NCBI RefSeq assembly: GCF_017303295.1
Contig: NZ_JAFKOK010000016.1
Span: forward strand, 1-64,000
Direction of reading: 5' to 3'
Length of the DNA stretch: 64,000 nt
From: Rhodobacter sp. NTK016B
GTDB lineage: Bacteria > Pseudomonadota > Alphaproteobacteria > Rhodobacterales > Rhodobacteraceae
Each line of letters starts with the position of its first letter. Position 1 is the first letter of the stretch. The translations under genes were made by a program, and so were the position numbers. Of the stretch, positions 45,901-54,192 are shown piece by piece. Below the pieces are notes generated by a model. It worked only from the letters and a program-made list of their open reading frames with translations. It ran no database searches and was not told the origin of the DNA.

Positions 45901-46379
45901 CCACGGCTACCACGGTGATGGGGCTTGGGCCCTTGTTGTTCGAGCGCTCGAACGACGCGCAATTCCTTCGGCCCACGGTGGTGACGCTGGCCTATGGGCT
46001 GGGCTTCGGGATGTTCCTTGTGCTGCTCATCGTGCCGTCGCTGCTGGCGGCAGGGCACGACATGAGCCGGGCGGCGCGGTCGCTTAAGCGCGCCTTGCGG
46101 ATGCCGCGCGCGCAAGTCGGGGCGGGGCTGCGGGCGCTGCCATGGGTTGCGGCAGCGCTGGTCACGCTGGCCTTCGCGCTGACGATGGGCTGGACGCTGG
46201 CGATGCAGGAAGCCGGGCCGCTGACCGCGCTGGTCCTGCCGGGCGCGGCGGGAATGGTCCCGGCGTTCGGCGTGTTCCTGACGGCGGTGGGCGGCGGCGT
46301 GCTGGCGCTTTGGGGGCTGGGCGGGTTGCTGACGCTGTTGCCCGGTCGCAAGCGGGCGCTGCCACCGGCGGCGGAATAA
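42954..46379 (+). CDS. RND-family efflux transporter permease
   Basis: This 1141-residue inner-membrane pump has two repeated halves, each with a membrane helix, a large periplasmic domain and a helical bundle. Helix 4 has LGIVVDDAIVVGEHADWR, containing the two adjacent Asp expected for proton relay. The second half has GIIGMAGIIINDSIVLVTTVDDYA. An extra ~90-residue C-terminal segment contributes two hydrophobic stretches (AAALVTLAFALTMGWTLAM, AVGGGVLALWGLGGLLTLL) not standard for AcrB-type pumps. It is probably cotranscribed with its adaptor. Confidence 0.94.
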   Translation: MARDKSIISRAFGLFRYFTRHRTAANLVLVLMLAAGVLSLPRMHAQFFPDVVVDTVSVSIAWPGAGAGDVDAAIVQVVEPALMAVEGVMSTETRATEGRASFSLEFEPGWDIERATADVEDAIDSISTLPEEAEDARILRSTWRDRVTNVIISGPVSIEQLALFTDEFVARLFSAGITRASIQGIASPEISVEVPSMRLVQYDVTMAEIAAAIDASVSVDPSGELSGGAQRVRTGQERRSAEEIGAIVLRSAPDGSTLTVGDVAQVREEAVDRDLAYYSDAGQALTVRVDRSENGDAIGIQETVQSVADDMMLSLPEGTTIMLANARADLISGRLNILVSNGLQGLGLVVVLLFLFLNARTALWVAAGIPVSMLAAVSFMYATGMSLNMISLFALIITLGIVVDDAIVVGEHADWRFRVLKETPFEAAENAATRMGMPVMAASLTTVIAFGGLTAVGGRFGDMIADIPWTVIAVLIASVIECFLILPNHMAHALAGAAKEHWYDWPSRIVNRGFDWFRDRIFLRFMHLVIRARYVVLAGLVVLLAWGATAFLGGTVTWRFFSSPEQGTLRANFVMTSDATREDTMAVVRELQRASTALSERLEAEHGAWPVASILAEVGANSGRGLAASENRTPDQLGSLTIDLIDADNRPYSSFEFTAMLQDEVREHPLLEELSFRSYGMGPGGDSLSVDLIGADAETLKAAAEALKALLEAYPIVTGLEDTLAYDKEELVLELTPQGQALGFSTDILARELRQRLSGIEAAVFPDGVRSAEIWVRLPESERAADFLESTLLRSESGRYLPLGDIVRVRTQQGFSAINRENGLQLVTVSGTLDEEDAAAASALLAQLETEILPQLASDFGVTFRLSGLSEQEDQFLSDAALGAMICLIAIYLVLAWVFSSWLRPLIVMSVIPFGMIGVIYGHAAWNIPLTMFSVVGIIGMAGIIINDSIVLVTTVDDYAKDRGLLPSIADAAADRLRPVFLTTATTVMGLGPLLFERSNDAQFLRPTVVTLAYGLGFGMFLVLLIVPSLLAAGHDMSRAARSLKRALRMPRAQVGAGLRALPWVAAALVTLAFALTMGWTLAMQEAGPLTALVLPGAAGMVPAFGVFLTAVGGGVLALWGLGGLLTLLPGRKRALPPAAE

Positions 46380-46383
46380 CGGC

Positions 46384-47220
46384 TCAACCGCCGGTGCAGC
46401 CCTGACCCCAGACCATGCTGGTATCGCTCAGCACGGTGAAGATGACCGATGAGCGGTCGATGGCGGCGGCCTCGCCCCGGCGCGGCGCGCGCAGTTGTGT
46501 CTCGGCCACCAGCTCACCGCCTTCGCGGCGGGTGTCGCGGCGGATGACACGGTAGGCCGAGCCGGGAAGCTCGACGATGACATGCTCGTCTCCGCCCTGC
46601 GGCGGGATGGTCGCGCGCAGGGTCAGCGCAGCCCCGTTCGCGCCGGGCACCAGACGGCAGGTCGCGCCGCCGAGACCCGCGCGACTGCCGGGACGGGAGG
46701 CGCTGTCGAGCGCGCTCTGGATGCGTGGATCGAGCCCGCCCGCGCCGCGGATCACGTGTTCGACCGAGACATCGGCGGGCACGCAGGTTTCGTTGCACAC
46801 CCCCAGAGCCATCTCGCCCATCAGCGCCATCGGACGCCCGGCATCGGCGGGGGTGATCTCGATGGGCAGGATCAACTCGTCTTCGTAGCCGTAGCTGCGA
46901 TAGCCGTTCTGATCGAAAACCTCGGGCCGCGGCCAGATCGGCCGGATCGCGGCTACGTTCTGCGAGCGGCTCCAGTCGAAGCGCGGCGCAATGCCAGCAT
47001 CGCCCGGGACACGCCAATAGGTATGCCAGCCCGGTGACAGGCGCAGGTGCAGCGCGGCCATATGCGTGCCGCGATCGGTGGCCCAGCCGGGCAGGATCTC
47101 GGCTTCGACGACCGGCGCGCCGCGGCTCTGGGCGGCAGCGGCAAGCGGGGCTGTGACGAGAGCGAGGGCTGCCAGCGCGCCCCGTAGGGCGGCGCGAAGG
47201 GTGGGGCTATGCGAAGTCAT
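46384..47220 (-). CDS. Exported DsbD-N-domain-like (DsbC family) protein
   Basis: This 278-residue protein has a signal peptide (ALRGALAALALVTAPLAAAAQ) and an immunoglobulin-like domain similar to the N-terminal domain of the thiol reductase DsbD: LRLSPGWHTYWRVPGDAGIAPRFDWS and MALGVCNETCVPADV with the CxxxC pair. The membrane and thioredoxin domains of full DsbD are absent. It may receive electrons or act in periplasmic thiol or copper handling. It is divergent from the YqgE/AlgH gene, a pairing I recall from related genomes. Confidence 0.87.
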   Translation of the reverse strand: MTSHSPTLRAALRGALAALALVTAPLAAAAQSRGAPVVEAEILPGWATDRGTHMAALHLRLSPGWHTYWRVPGDAGIAPRFDWSRSQNVAAIRPIWPRPEVFDQNGYRSYGYEDELILPIEITPADAGRPMALMGEMALGVCNETCVPADVSVEHVIRGAGGLDPRIQSALDSASRPGSRAGLGGATCRLVPGANGAALTLRATIPPQGGDEHVIVELPGSAYRVIRRDTRREGGELVAETQLRAPRRGEAAAIDRSSVIFTVLSDTSMVWGQGCTGG

Positions 47221-47341
47221 GGCGTTGTGCTTAGCAGAACGGCGGGGGGCGAAAAGTCACAAAACGGCGAGAGGCGGAAGAGCCCGGCCTTGGCAATCGG
47301 CGGAGCGCGCTCCACATTGAGGGGAGAGGGAGCACGCCACC

Positions 47342-47911
47342 ATGTCGATGACTTTGGATCTGACCGGAAAGCTGCTGATTTCGACCCCGGCCATGGGGGA
47401 CCGCCGTTTCGAGCATTCGGTGATCTATATCTGTGCGCATAATCCGGAAGGCGCGTTCGGGCTGGTTCTGAACCGACCGCTGCCGCATCTGTCGCTGGGC
47501 GACGTGCTGGAGCAGATCGGCATCGAAGCCAACGAGGCTCTGGCCGATGCGCCGGTCCTGTCGGGCGGCCCGGTCGAGACCCAGCGCGGTTTCGTGCTGC
47601 ATGGCGATGACGGGTTCGAGGACGAGGATGCGCAGCCGCTGCCCGAAGGACTGATGCTGAGCGCCTCGACCGATATCCTGCGCGCGATCGCCACCGGCAC
47701 GGGGCCGCATCAATGGCTTCTGGCGCTGGGCTATTCGGGCTGGGGCCCCGGTCAGTTGGAAGACGAGATCGTGCAGAATGCGTGGCTGACCACCGCCGCG
47801 CCGCGCGGGCTGATCTTTTCCGACGATCCGGGCGAGCATCAGTGGAACGGCGCCCTGAAATCCATGGGCGTCGATCCCGTCGGCTTGTCGGCGGTGGCGG
47901 GGCGCGCCTGA
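47342..47911 (+). CDS. YqgE/AlgH-family protein
   Basis: This 189-residue cytoplasmic protein has the family blocks LTGKLLISTPAMGDRRFEHSVIYICAHNPEGAFGLVLNRP, LSGGPVETQRGFVLH and LALGYSGWGPGQLEDEI. It was named for alginate regulation in Pseudomonas, but the biochemical role is unsettled. The start at 47342 is followed by MSMTLDLTGK; GAGAGGGAG lies directly ahead. Its promoter is shared with the divergent DsbD-N-like gene. Confidence 0.93.
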   Translation: MSMTLDLTGKLLISTPAMGDRRFEHSVIYICAHNPEGAFGLVLNRPLPHLSLGDVLEQIGIEANEALADAPVLSGGPVETQRGFVLHGDDGFEDEDAQPLPEGLMLSASTDILRAIATGTGPHQWLLALGYSGWGPGQLEDEIVQNAWLTTAAPRGLIFSDDPGEHQWNGALKSMGVDPVGLSAVAGRA

Positions 47912-47941
47912 CGCGCAAAGCCCCGCCTGCACGCCCTTCGG

Positions 47942-48460
47942 TCAGTCGTGATCGGGCAGGGTTTCGGTGATTTCGCGCAATTCGTTGAGCAGATCGAGCA
48001 GAAGCGCCATCTTCTCGGGGCCGAACGCGTCGTAGATCTCGCGGCGCGAGTGTTCCGAGGCGCCGACCAGTTCGTCGAACATCGTCTGCCCCTTTTCGCT
48101 GAGCGTGACCATGTGGCGGCGCGCATCGGCGCATTCGACCTGCCGGGTCAGTCCGCGCTCACCCAGTGCGCGCAGGATGCGCGTCAGCGACGGGGGCAGG
48201 ATCACGCACCGCTCGCACAGCGTCCCCGCATCGAGCGGTTCGCCATCGGCCAGCGCGCGCAGGACCCGCCATTGGGGCAGCGACAGGTCCCTTTCATCGA
48301 CGTATTTCTTGAAACGCCGCATGGTCGATTCCCGCGCCCTGAGAAGGGCCACGGTCAGCGAGCGTTCGTAGTAATTGGTTGCCGTAGGGGCCTGAGACGG
48401 CTCTTCGGGCGCGGCGGGGGAAGTGGGGGCTGTCAATGCTACCATACGGTAACAATTCAT
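47942..48460 (-). CDS. MarR-family regulator (HpaR-like)
   Basis: This 172-residue protein has a winged-helix core (LSLPQWRVLRALADGEPLDAGTLCERCVILPPSLTRILRALGERGLTRQVECADARRHMVTLSEKGQTMFDELV). The RCVILPPSLTRIL recognition region resembles HpaR/HpcR, regulators of homoprotocatechuate breakdown. No such catabolic genes lie nearby. The start may be 48460 or the ATG at 48445; neither has a clear ribosome site. Convergent with the YqgE gene. Confidence 0.88.
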   Translation of the reverse strand: MNCYRMVALTAPTSPAAPEEPSQAPTATNYYERSLTVALLRARESTMRRFKKYVDERDLSLPQWRVLRALADGEPLDAGTLCERCVILPPSLTRILRALGERGLTRQVECADARRHMVTLSEKGQTMFDELVGASEHSRREIYDAFGPEKMALLLDLLNELREITETLPDHD

Positions 48461-48655
48461 CCCTTGCGGCGAAAATCAAGAGATTTTTAACGCGTAAAGC
48501 AAAGTGACCTCGGGAGAGGGGGCGAAAGCCATGTCAGCGCCGTTTTTTGAGCGCCCGCGCGCGTGGATTGACGGGCGCGCAGGGCGGTGTCAGGCTGTGG
48601 GTTCGATTTTATCGATGACCATTTTACACCTTTTTTCGACTGCAAGGATTTCATC

Positions 48656-48955
48656 ATGTCATGGCGTGATATTACCGGCGCCGCCAAGGCGGCGGCCATT
48701 TTCGCTGGTCTGAGCTTCATCATCAGTGTGACCTATCTGTCGACGTCCAGCCGCAACGGCGTGGGCACCTGTCGTTTCATGGATTACGGCGCGCTGGCTT
48801 TCGGGGCGCTGGCGGTTTTGGCCGGGCTCGTGGCGCTTGCCCGGCCCGGTACAGGCGAGAATGCCAATGTGAACCGGATCATCGGCGCGGCGGCGGTGCT
48901 GGTCGGGCTTTACCGCGCGGGCTACGGTCTGGGCCTTGTCGGCGGGCCCTGCTGA
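48656..48955 (+). CDS. Small membrane protein, unknown
   Basis: This 99-residue protein has two or three hydrophobic segments: AAKAAAIFAGLSFIISVTYL, MDYGALAFGALAVLAGLVALA and IGAAAVLVGLYRAGYGLGLV, with two single Cys (GTCRFM and GGPC). An AAGGA ribosome site precedes ATG 48656 at good spacing. The gene stands alone between the MarR gene and ileS. I do not recognise the family; coding is supported by membrane periodicity and the ribosome site. Confidence 0.7.
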   Translation: MSWRDITGAAKAAAIFAGLSFIISVTYLSTSSRNGVGTCRFMDYGALAFGALAVLAGLVALARPGTGENANVNRIIGAAAVLVGLYRAGYGLGLVGGPC

Positions 48956-49131
48956 CCCCCTTTACCCCGATGGCCGCGCGGCCTATACGCCGCTTCATGG
49001 GGTATCGTCTCGCGGCCATCATTCGAATTAGCGGCCCGGCGCTCTGACCAGAGTTGCCGGGACAAGGCGTATGGCGACCTGCGCCGACCTTTGCTATTCC
49101 CCCTGTGATCGAGACGACCGGAGCTCACGCG

Positions 49132-52032
49132 ATGTGCGCGGATACCCCTGACTACAAAGACACCCTGTTTCTGCCCGAAACCGATTTTCCGATGCGCGCG
49201 GGCCTGCCCCAGCGCGAGCCCGAATGGCTGGCCCGTTGGGAGCGGATCGGCGTCTATGAGGCGCTGCGCGAAAAGGCCAAGACCTCGGGCGACCGCAAGC
49301 CTTTCATCCTGCATGACGGCCCTCCCTATGCGAATGGGCATCTGCATATCGGCCACGCGCTGAACAAGACGATCAAGGACATCATCGTGCGCTCGCACCA
49401 GATGATGGGCTTTGACAGCCGCTACGTGCCGGGTTGGGATTGCCATGGTCTGCCCATCGAGTGGAAGATCGAGGAACAATACCGCGCCAAGGGGCTGGAC
49501 AAGGACGACGTCGATATCGTCGATTTCCGTCAGGAATGCCGGAAATTCGCCGAAGGCTGGATCGACGTCCAGCGAGAGGAATTCAAGCGTCTGGGCATCA
49601 CCGGGACGTGGAACGATCCCTATCTGACGATGGATTTCCACGCCGAGGCGGTGATCGCCGAGGAATTCATGAAATTCCTGATGAACGGCGCGCTCTATCA
49701 GGGCTCGAAACCCGTGATGTGGTCGCCGGTCGAGAAGACCGCACTGGCCGAAGCCGAGGTTGAGTATCACGACCATACCAGCCATCAGATCTGGGTGCGT
49801 TTCAAGCCGGTGGACGGAGCGCTGGACAGGGCCTCGGTGGTGATCTGGACCACGACGCCCTGGACCATCCCGCAAAACCGCGCGGTCGCCTATAACCCGG
49901 ACATTGCCTATGGCCTGTACCGCGTGACCGAGGCCGACGAGAAGGCCACGGCGACGGTGGGCGAGATGATCCTGCTGGCTGATGCGCTGGCCGAGGGCGT
50001 GATGACGGCAGCCAAGGTGACCGGCTTCGAGAAGCTGCGCGACGTTGCGGCTGACGAGCTGTCGGGGCTGGTGCTTGCCCACCCGTTCCGCGGTGTCGAG
50101 AACGGCAATGGCGAATGGGATTACGATGTCCCCATGCTGCCCGGCGACCACGTGACCGACGATGCGGGGACGGGCTTCGTGCATACCGCGCCCAGCCACG
50201 GCGATGACGACTACCAGCTTGGCCTGAAATTCAAGCTGCCGATGACCTACAACGTCGAGCCCGACGGCACCTATCGCGCCGATCTGCCGATCTTCGGCGG
50301 CGAAGCGATCATCGCGCAGGACGGCAAGGACGGTCCGGCCAATGTGAGCGTCATCAAGAACCTCGCCTGGGCCGGGGCGCTTCTGGCCAAGGGCAAGCTC
50401 AAGCACTCCTATCCGCATAGCTGGCGCTCGAAAGCGCCGGTGATCTACCGAAACACGCCGCAATGGTTCGCCGCGATCGACAAGGTGCTCGATGACGGGA
50501 TGGGCCAGTATGGCGACACGATCCGCCAGCGTGCGCTGAAGTCGATCGAGGATCTGGTCAAGTTCACCCCGGTCTCGGGGCGCAACCGCCTGCATTCGAT
50601 GATGGAAAGCCGCCCCGACTGGGTGCTTTCGCGCCAGCGCGCCTGGGGCGTGCCGCTGACCTGCTTCGTCAAGAAAGGCGCGAAACCGGACGATGCGGAT
50701 TTCCTGCTGAAGGACCCGCAGGTCAATACGCGAATTCGTCTGGCATTCGAGGAAGAGGGCGCGGATGCATGGTATGTGGAAGGCTTCAAAGAGCGGGTGC
50801 TGAAAGACCTGCACGATCCCGAAGCCTATGATCAGGTTTTTGACATTCTCGACGTGTGGTTCGACTCTGGCTCGACCCATGCCTTCGTGCTGCGCGACCG
50901 CGAAGACGGCGTGCCGGACGGCATCGCTGATGTCTACATGGAAGGCACCGACCAGCATCGCGGCTGGTTCCATTCCTCGATGCTGCAGGGCTGCGGCACC
51001 AAGGGGCGTGCGCCGTATCGCAATGTCGTGACGCATGGGTTCACGCTGGACGAGAAGGGCATGAAGATGTCCAAGTCCATCGGCAACACCGTGGTCCCGC
51101 AGGAAGTCATCGACCAGTACGGCGCGGATATCCTGCGGCTGTGGGTGGCGCTGTCGGACTACACGCAGGATCAGCGGATCGGCAAAGAGATCCTGAAAGG
51201 GACCGCCGACAGCTATCGCCGCTTGCGCAACACGCTGCGCTTCATGCTGGGCGCTCTGGGCGCTTACGATCCGGCCAAGGCGGTGGCGCGCGACGCCATG
51301 CCCGAGCTGGAACAGCTGATGCTGCACCGGCTGGCCGAGCTCGATGCGCAGGTGCGCAAATCCTATGCCGCCTTCGACTTCCAGGGCGTGTTCCAGTCGC
51401 TGTTCGCCTTCGCGACCACGGATCTGTCGGCCTTCTATTTCGACATCCGCAAGGACGCGCTTTATTGCGATCCGGCGGACAGCCCGGTGCGGCTGGCCAC
51501 GCTGACGGTGATGGACGCGCTGTTCCACCGCCTGACCACGTGGCTGGCGCCGATCCTGCCCTTCACGATGGAAGATGTCTGGCTGTCGCGTTTTCCGGGC
51601 GAGGGCGAGAGCGTCCATCTGCACGACTTCCCGGCCACGCCGGACAGCTGGCTGGACCCGGAACTGGCGGCGCGGGCGCAAAAGGTGCGCGCGGTGCGCC
51701 GGGTCGTCACCGGGGCGCTGGAAGTCGAGCGTCGCAACAAGACCATCGGTGCCAGCCTTGAAGCCGCGCCGAGTGTCTACCTGTCGCCGGAACTGGCGCA
51801 GATCGTGACCAATCCCGACACGTTCTCGACCCTCTGCATCACCTCGGCCATCACCCTGACGCAGGGCGAAGCCCCCGAGGGCGCTTTCACGGCTGAGGAC
51901 GTGCCGGGCGTGGGCGTGGTGTTCCACCATGCCGAGGGCCAGAAATGCCAGCGCTGCTGGAAGATCCTGCCCGATGTCGGCACGCACAAGCATCCGGGCA
52001 CCTGCGCGCGCTGCGACGCCGCGCTGGGCTGA
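49132..52032 (+). CDS. ileS: Isoleucyl-tRNA synthetase
   Basis: This 966-residue class I synthetase charges tRNA-Ile. HIGH occurs as HIGH at 72-75 (GHLHIGHALNKT), and KMSKS at 645-649. The editing domain has WTTTPWTIPQNRAVA and DAGTGFVHTAPSHGDDDY. A C-terminal zinc finger uses Cys939, 942, 958 and 961 (CQRCW ... CARCD). The start at 49132 (MCADTPDYKD) matches the bacterial form; the frame upstream is non-coding. It is followed by a perfect 15-bp terminator hairpin. Confidence 0.97.
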   Translation: MCADTPDYKDTLFLPETDFPMRAGLPQREPEWLARWERIGVYEALREKAKTSGDRKPFILHDGPPYANGHLHIGHALNKTIKDIIVRSHQMMGFDSRYVPGWDCHGLPIEWKIEEQYRAKGLDKDDVDIVDFRQECRKFAEGWIDVQREEFKRLGITGTWNDPYLTMDFHAEAVIAEEFMKFLMNGALYQGSKPVMWSPVEKTALAEAEVEYHDHTSHQIWVRFKPVDGALDRASVVIWTTTPWTIPQNRAVAYNPDIAYGLYRVTEADEKATATVGEMILLADALAEGVMTAAKVTGFEKLRDVAADELSGLVLAHPFRGVENGNGEWDYDVPMLPGDHVTDDAGTGFVHTAPSHGDDDYQLGLKFKLPMTYNVEPDGTYRADLPIFGGEAIIAQDGKDGPANVSVIKNLAWAGALLAKGKLKHSYPHSWRSKAPVIYRNTPQWFAAIDKVLDDGMGQYGDTIRQRALKSIEDLVKFTPVSGRNRLHSMMESRPDWVLSRQRAWGVPLTCFVKKGAKPDDADFLLKDPQVNTRIRLAFEEEGADAWYVEGFKERVLKDLHDPEAYDQVFDILDVWFDSGSTHAFVLRDREDGVPDGIADVYMEGTDQHRGWFHSSMLQGCGTKGRAPYRNVVTHGFTLDEKGMKMSKSIGNTVVPQEVIDQYGADILRLWVALSDYTQDQRIGKEILKGTADSYRRLRNTLRFMLGALGAYDPAKAVARDAMPELEQLMLHRLAELDAQVRKSYAAFDFQGVFQSLFAFATTDLSAFYFDIRKDALYCDPADSPVRLATLTVMDALFHRLTTWLAPILPFTMEDVWLSRFPGEGESVHLHDFPATPDSWLDPELAARAQKVRAVRRVVTGALEVERRNKTIGASLEAAPSVYLSPELAQIVTNPDTFSTLCITSAITLTQGEAPEGAFTAEDVPGVGVVFHHAEGQKCQRCWKILPDVGTHKHPGTCARCDAALG

Positions 52033-52044
52033 TCCCGCAGGCTT

Positions 52045-52078
52045 CAGGCCGCCCCGGCGCAATCGCCGGGGCGGCCTG
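52045..52078 (+). terminator. ileS terminator
   Basis: CAGGCCGCCCCGGCG and CGCCGGGGCGGCCTG form a perfect 15-bp stem with a CAAT loop, 12 bases after the ileS stop. A short T run (CATTTTGC) follows. Confidence 0.85.
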
Positions 52079-52172
52079 CACATTTTGCAACCCTGCTTTT
52101 CGACACGCTGAATCGGGTTGACCGCAGGCAGATCGTGCTCGATTCCTGTGTCCGCACGTTAGGACAAGCCGC

Positions 52173-52388
52173 ATGAAGATCCGTTTTTACACCGGCCTGA
52201 TGATGGGGACGCTGATGTCGCTCATCATGTCGGGCTTCGTCACCCTGCTGAATACCGGTTTTGATGCGGGCTTTGTGCTGCGCTGGCTGCTGGCATGGCC
52301 GTTGACCTGGCTGCTTGCCGTGCCGCTGGCGATTGGGCTGGGGCCGGTTTCGCGCCGTTGGGCCGAACGCTTGGCACGGATCGGCTGA
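52173..52388 (+). CDS. DUF2798-family small membrane protein
   Basis: This 71-residue protein has two membrane helices: FYTGLMMGTLMSLIMSGFVTLLNTGF and WLLAWPLTWLLAVPLAIGLGPVSRRWAERLA, the compact pattern of DUF2798. These proteins often sit singly and have no known role. The next gene starts 50 bases later, so a shared transcript is possible. Confidence 0.82.
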   Translation: MKIRFYTGLMMGTLMSLIMSGFVTLLNTGFDAGFVLRWLLAWPLTWLLAVPLAIGLGPVSRRWAERLARIG

Positions 52389-52438
52389 GGCCTCGCTTGC
52401 GGTCGCTTCCGTGCTAGTCTCTGGCAAAGGAGGACGCT

Positions 52439-52768
52439 ATGAGCGGATTCGAACACATGGTCGAGCGTCAGATCGCGCTGGCGCAGGCCGAGGGCAAGAT
52501 GGACGAGATCGCCGGGCAGGGGAAACCGCTGCCTAAACGCCCCGAGGATGCCTTCGTCTCGGCCGGTGAGCGCGCCTCGATGCGGATCGTCGCCGAGGCG
52601 GGCGGGCTGCCCGATGAAATCACGCTGAAAAAGCAGGCCGCCGCGATCCGCGCAGCCTACCGGGCCGAAACGGACCCCGAGCGCCAGCGCGAGATCATGG
52701 CGGAACTGTCCAAGGTCGAGCTACGTCTTGCCCTTGCGCAGGACGGTCGCCGCAAGCTGATGCGCTGA
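52439..52768 (+). CDS. DUF1992-family protein (DnaJ-homologue C28-like)
   Basis: This 109-residue protein matches DUF1992: FEHMVERQIALAQAEGKMDEIAGQGKPLPKRPEDAFVSAGERASMRIVAEAGGLPDEITLKKQ, where LAQAEGKMDxIxGxGKPL is the hallmark. The family also occurs in a eukaryotic DnaJ protein, but no J domain is present here. AAGGAGG precedes the start. The stop overlaps the alkyltransferase gene by one base. Confidence 0.88.
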   Translation: MSGFEHMVERQIALAQAEGKMDEIAGQGKPLPKRPEDAFVSAGERASMRIVAEAGGLPDEITLKKQAAAIRAAYRAETDPERQREIMAELSKVELRLALAQDGRRKLMR

Positions 52769-53226
52769 TGCCCGCGCTTACCATCGACACCCCCACCGGC
52801 GTCTTCACGCTGGTCGAGCAGGACGGCGCCATCACGCGGGCCAGCTGGGACGAGATGGACGCAGAATCCGGCGACACCCCGCTGCTCGCCAAGGCCGCGC
52901 GACAGGTCCGGGCCTATTTCGACGACGCCCTGACCGCGTTCGACCTTCCGCTGTCGATCAAGGCGAGCGCGGCGCAGCAAGCGGCCTGCGCGGCGATGCG
53001 GGCGATCCCGACCGGCGAGACGCGGACCTATGGCGAGCTCGCGCGCGGTCTGAAGATCAGCGCACAGGCGATGGGGCAGCTCTGCGGGGGCAATCCGATC
53101 CCGCTGATCGTGCCGTGTCACCGGGTGCTCGGCGCAAACGGGCTGGGCGGGTTCTCGGCCCCCGGCGGGATCGAGACCAAGGTCTGGCTCTTGCGCCATG
53201 AACGCGCGGGCGGGCTGCTGATCTAG
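52768..53226 (+). CDS. ogt: Methylated-DNA--protein-cysteine S-methyltransferase
   Basis: This 152-residue suicide enzyme removes alkyl groups from O6-alkylguanine. The active site PCHRV contains Cys117; the preceding GELARGLKISAQAMGQLCGGNPIPLIVPC carries the helix-turn-helix for DNA binding. The N-terminal domain is short, and the metal-binding cysteines of Ada are absent, so it is Ogt-type. It is coupled to DUF1992 upstream and overlaps the convergent LysR gene by four bases. Confidence 0.93.
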   Translation: MPALTIDTPTGVFTLVEQDGAITRASWDEMDAESGDTPLLAKAARQVRAYFDDALTAFDLPLSIKASAAQQAACAAMRAIPTGETRTYGELARGLKISAQAMGQLCGGNPIPLIVPCHRVLGANGLGGFSAPGGIETKVWLLRHERAGGLLI

Positions 53227-54095
53227 GCGTCCTGTCCGTCGCGTCGGGCTTCGGCCACCAGCCAGTCACGAAACAGCCGGGCCGGACGCGACGGCTCGGG
53301 GCGCGTCAGGGCGACATAGGCCATGCCGCTGGGCTGAAAGCCATAGGGCGCGATCAGCCGGCCTGCGGCAAGCTCCGAACGGATCAGCACTTCCGGCAGG
53401 ACGGCAGCGCCGAGGCCCGAAAGCACGGCTTCGAGTTTGTAGTGGAAATGTTCGAATTCGCTTTGCCTGCCCGGGGCGACAGTGCGACCGGCGGCCTGCG
53501 CCCATGTCTCCCACGTGCCTTGGCGAGACGATGAGGTCAGGCGCGGGATGCGGGCGAAATCGGATGTGACATACCCGGCCCAGCGGGGCGCGACGACCGG
53601 GCCGATCGTGTCGGCAAAGAGCGTCTTGATGCCCCAACCCGAGGGCCAGCCGCCCGCGCCGACCCGGATCGCCACATCGGGCCCCGAAGCCGAGGTGTCG
53701 ACCGGCGCGTAATCCGAGGTCAGCCGCACGCGCAGGCCCGGCTGCCGGGTCTGGAAATTGTGCAGCCGGGGAATGAGCCAGCGCATGGCAAAGGTGGCGA
53801 GGCTCGACACATCGACGCTGTCGGTCTGGCGGGGCAGAGCGCGCAGCGCCTCTTCCAGCGCGTCGAAGCCGCGCGAGAGCTGCGGCAGAAGCTGCGCCCC
53901 GGCCTGTGTCGGGCGTGTGGCGCTGCGCGGGCCTTCGACCAGCGCGACGCCCAGACGCTCCTCAAGCTGCCGGATCTGGCGCGAGACGGCGGAATGGGTG
54001 ACGCCAAGCGCCTCGGCCGCCGCCGACATCGAGCCGGTGGTGCCGAAAGCCTCGTAAGCCCGAAGCGCTGAGAGGGGAAGGTCGCGGCGGCTCAT
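53223..54095 (-). CDS. LysR-family regulator (GcvA-like)
   Basis: This 290-residue protein has an N-terminal HTH (LSALRAYEAFGTTGSMSAAAEALGVTHSAVSRQIRQLEERLGVALVEG) and a periplasmic-binding-like effector domain. The subtype with ALRAYEA...AVSRQI resembles GcvA. It is divergent, with ~97 bases between, from an EamA-type transporter gene, the probable target. The start at MSRRDLPLSAL was chosen; the frame upstream is antisense to that transporter. Confidence 0.92.
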   Translation of the reverse strand: MSRRDLPLSALRAYEAFGTTGSMSAAAEALGVTHSAVSRQIRQLEERLGVALVEGPRSATRPTQAGAQLLPQLSRGFDALEEALRALPRQTDSVDVSSLATFAMRWLIPRLHNFQTRQPGLRVRLTSDYAPVDTSASGPDVAIRVGAGGWPSGWGIKTLFADTIGPVVAPRWAGYVTSDFARIPRLTSSSRQGTWETWAQAAGRTVAPGRQSEFEHFHYKLEAVLSGLGAAVLPEVLIRSELAAGRLIAPYGFQPSGMAYVALTRPEPSRPARLFRDWLVAEARRDGQDA

Positions 54096-54192
54096 GTTCC
54101 AAAAACGCACGAAGCGGGGAGAATTAGTTCTTTGTCTTCTTAGTCGCTTTGTGATGTCTGCGCGACAGGAAGTTTCCCGTTGAGGCTCGGCC

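Noticed and set aside
48922-52083. Very long minus-strand open frame opposite ileS (1053 codons)
   Set aside because: It is a GC-codon shadow of ileS: Arg/His/Asp-rich, no family motifs, and ileS is certain on the other strand.
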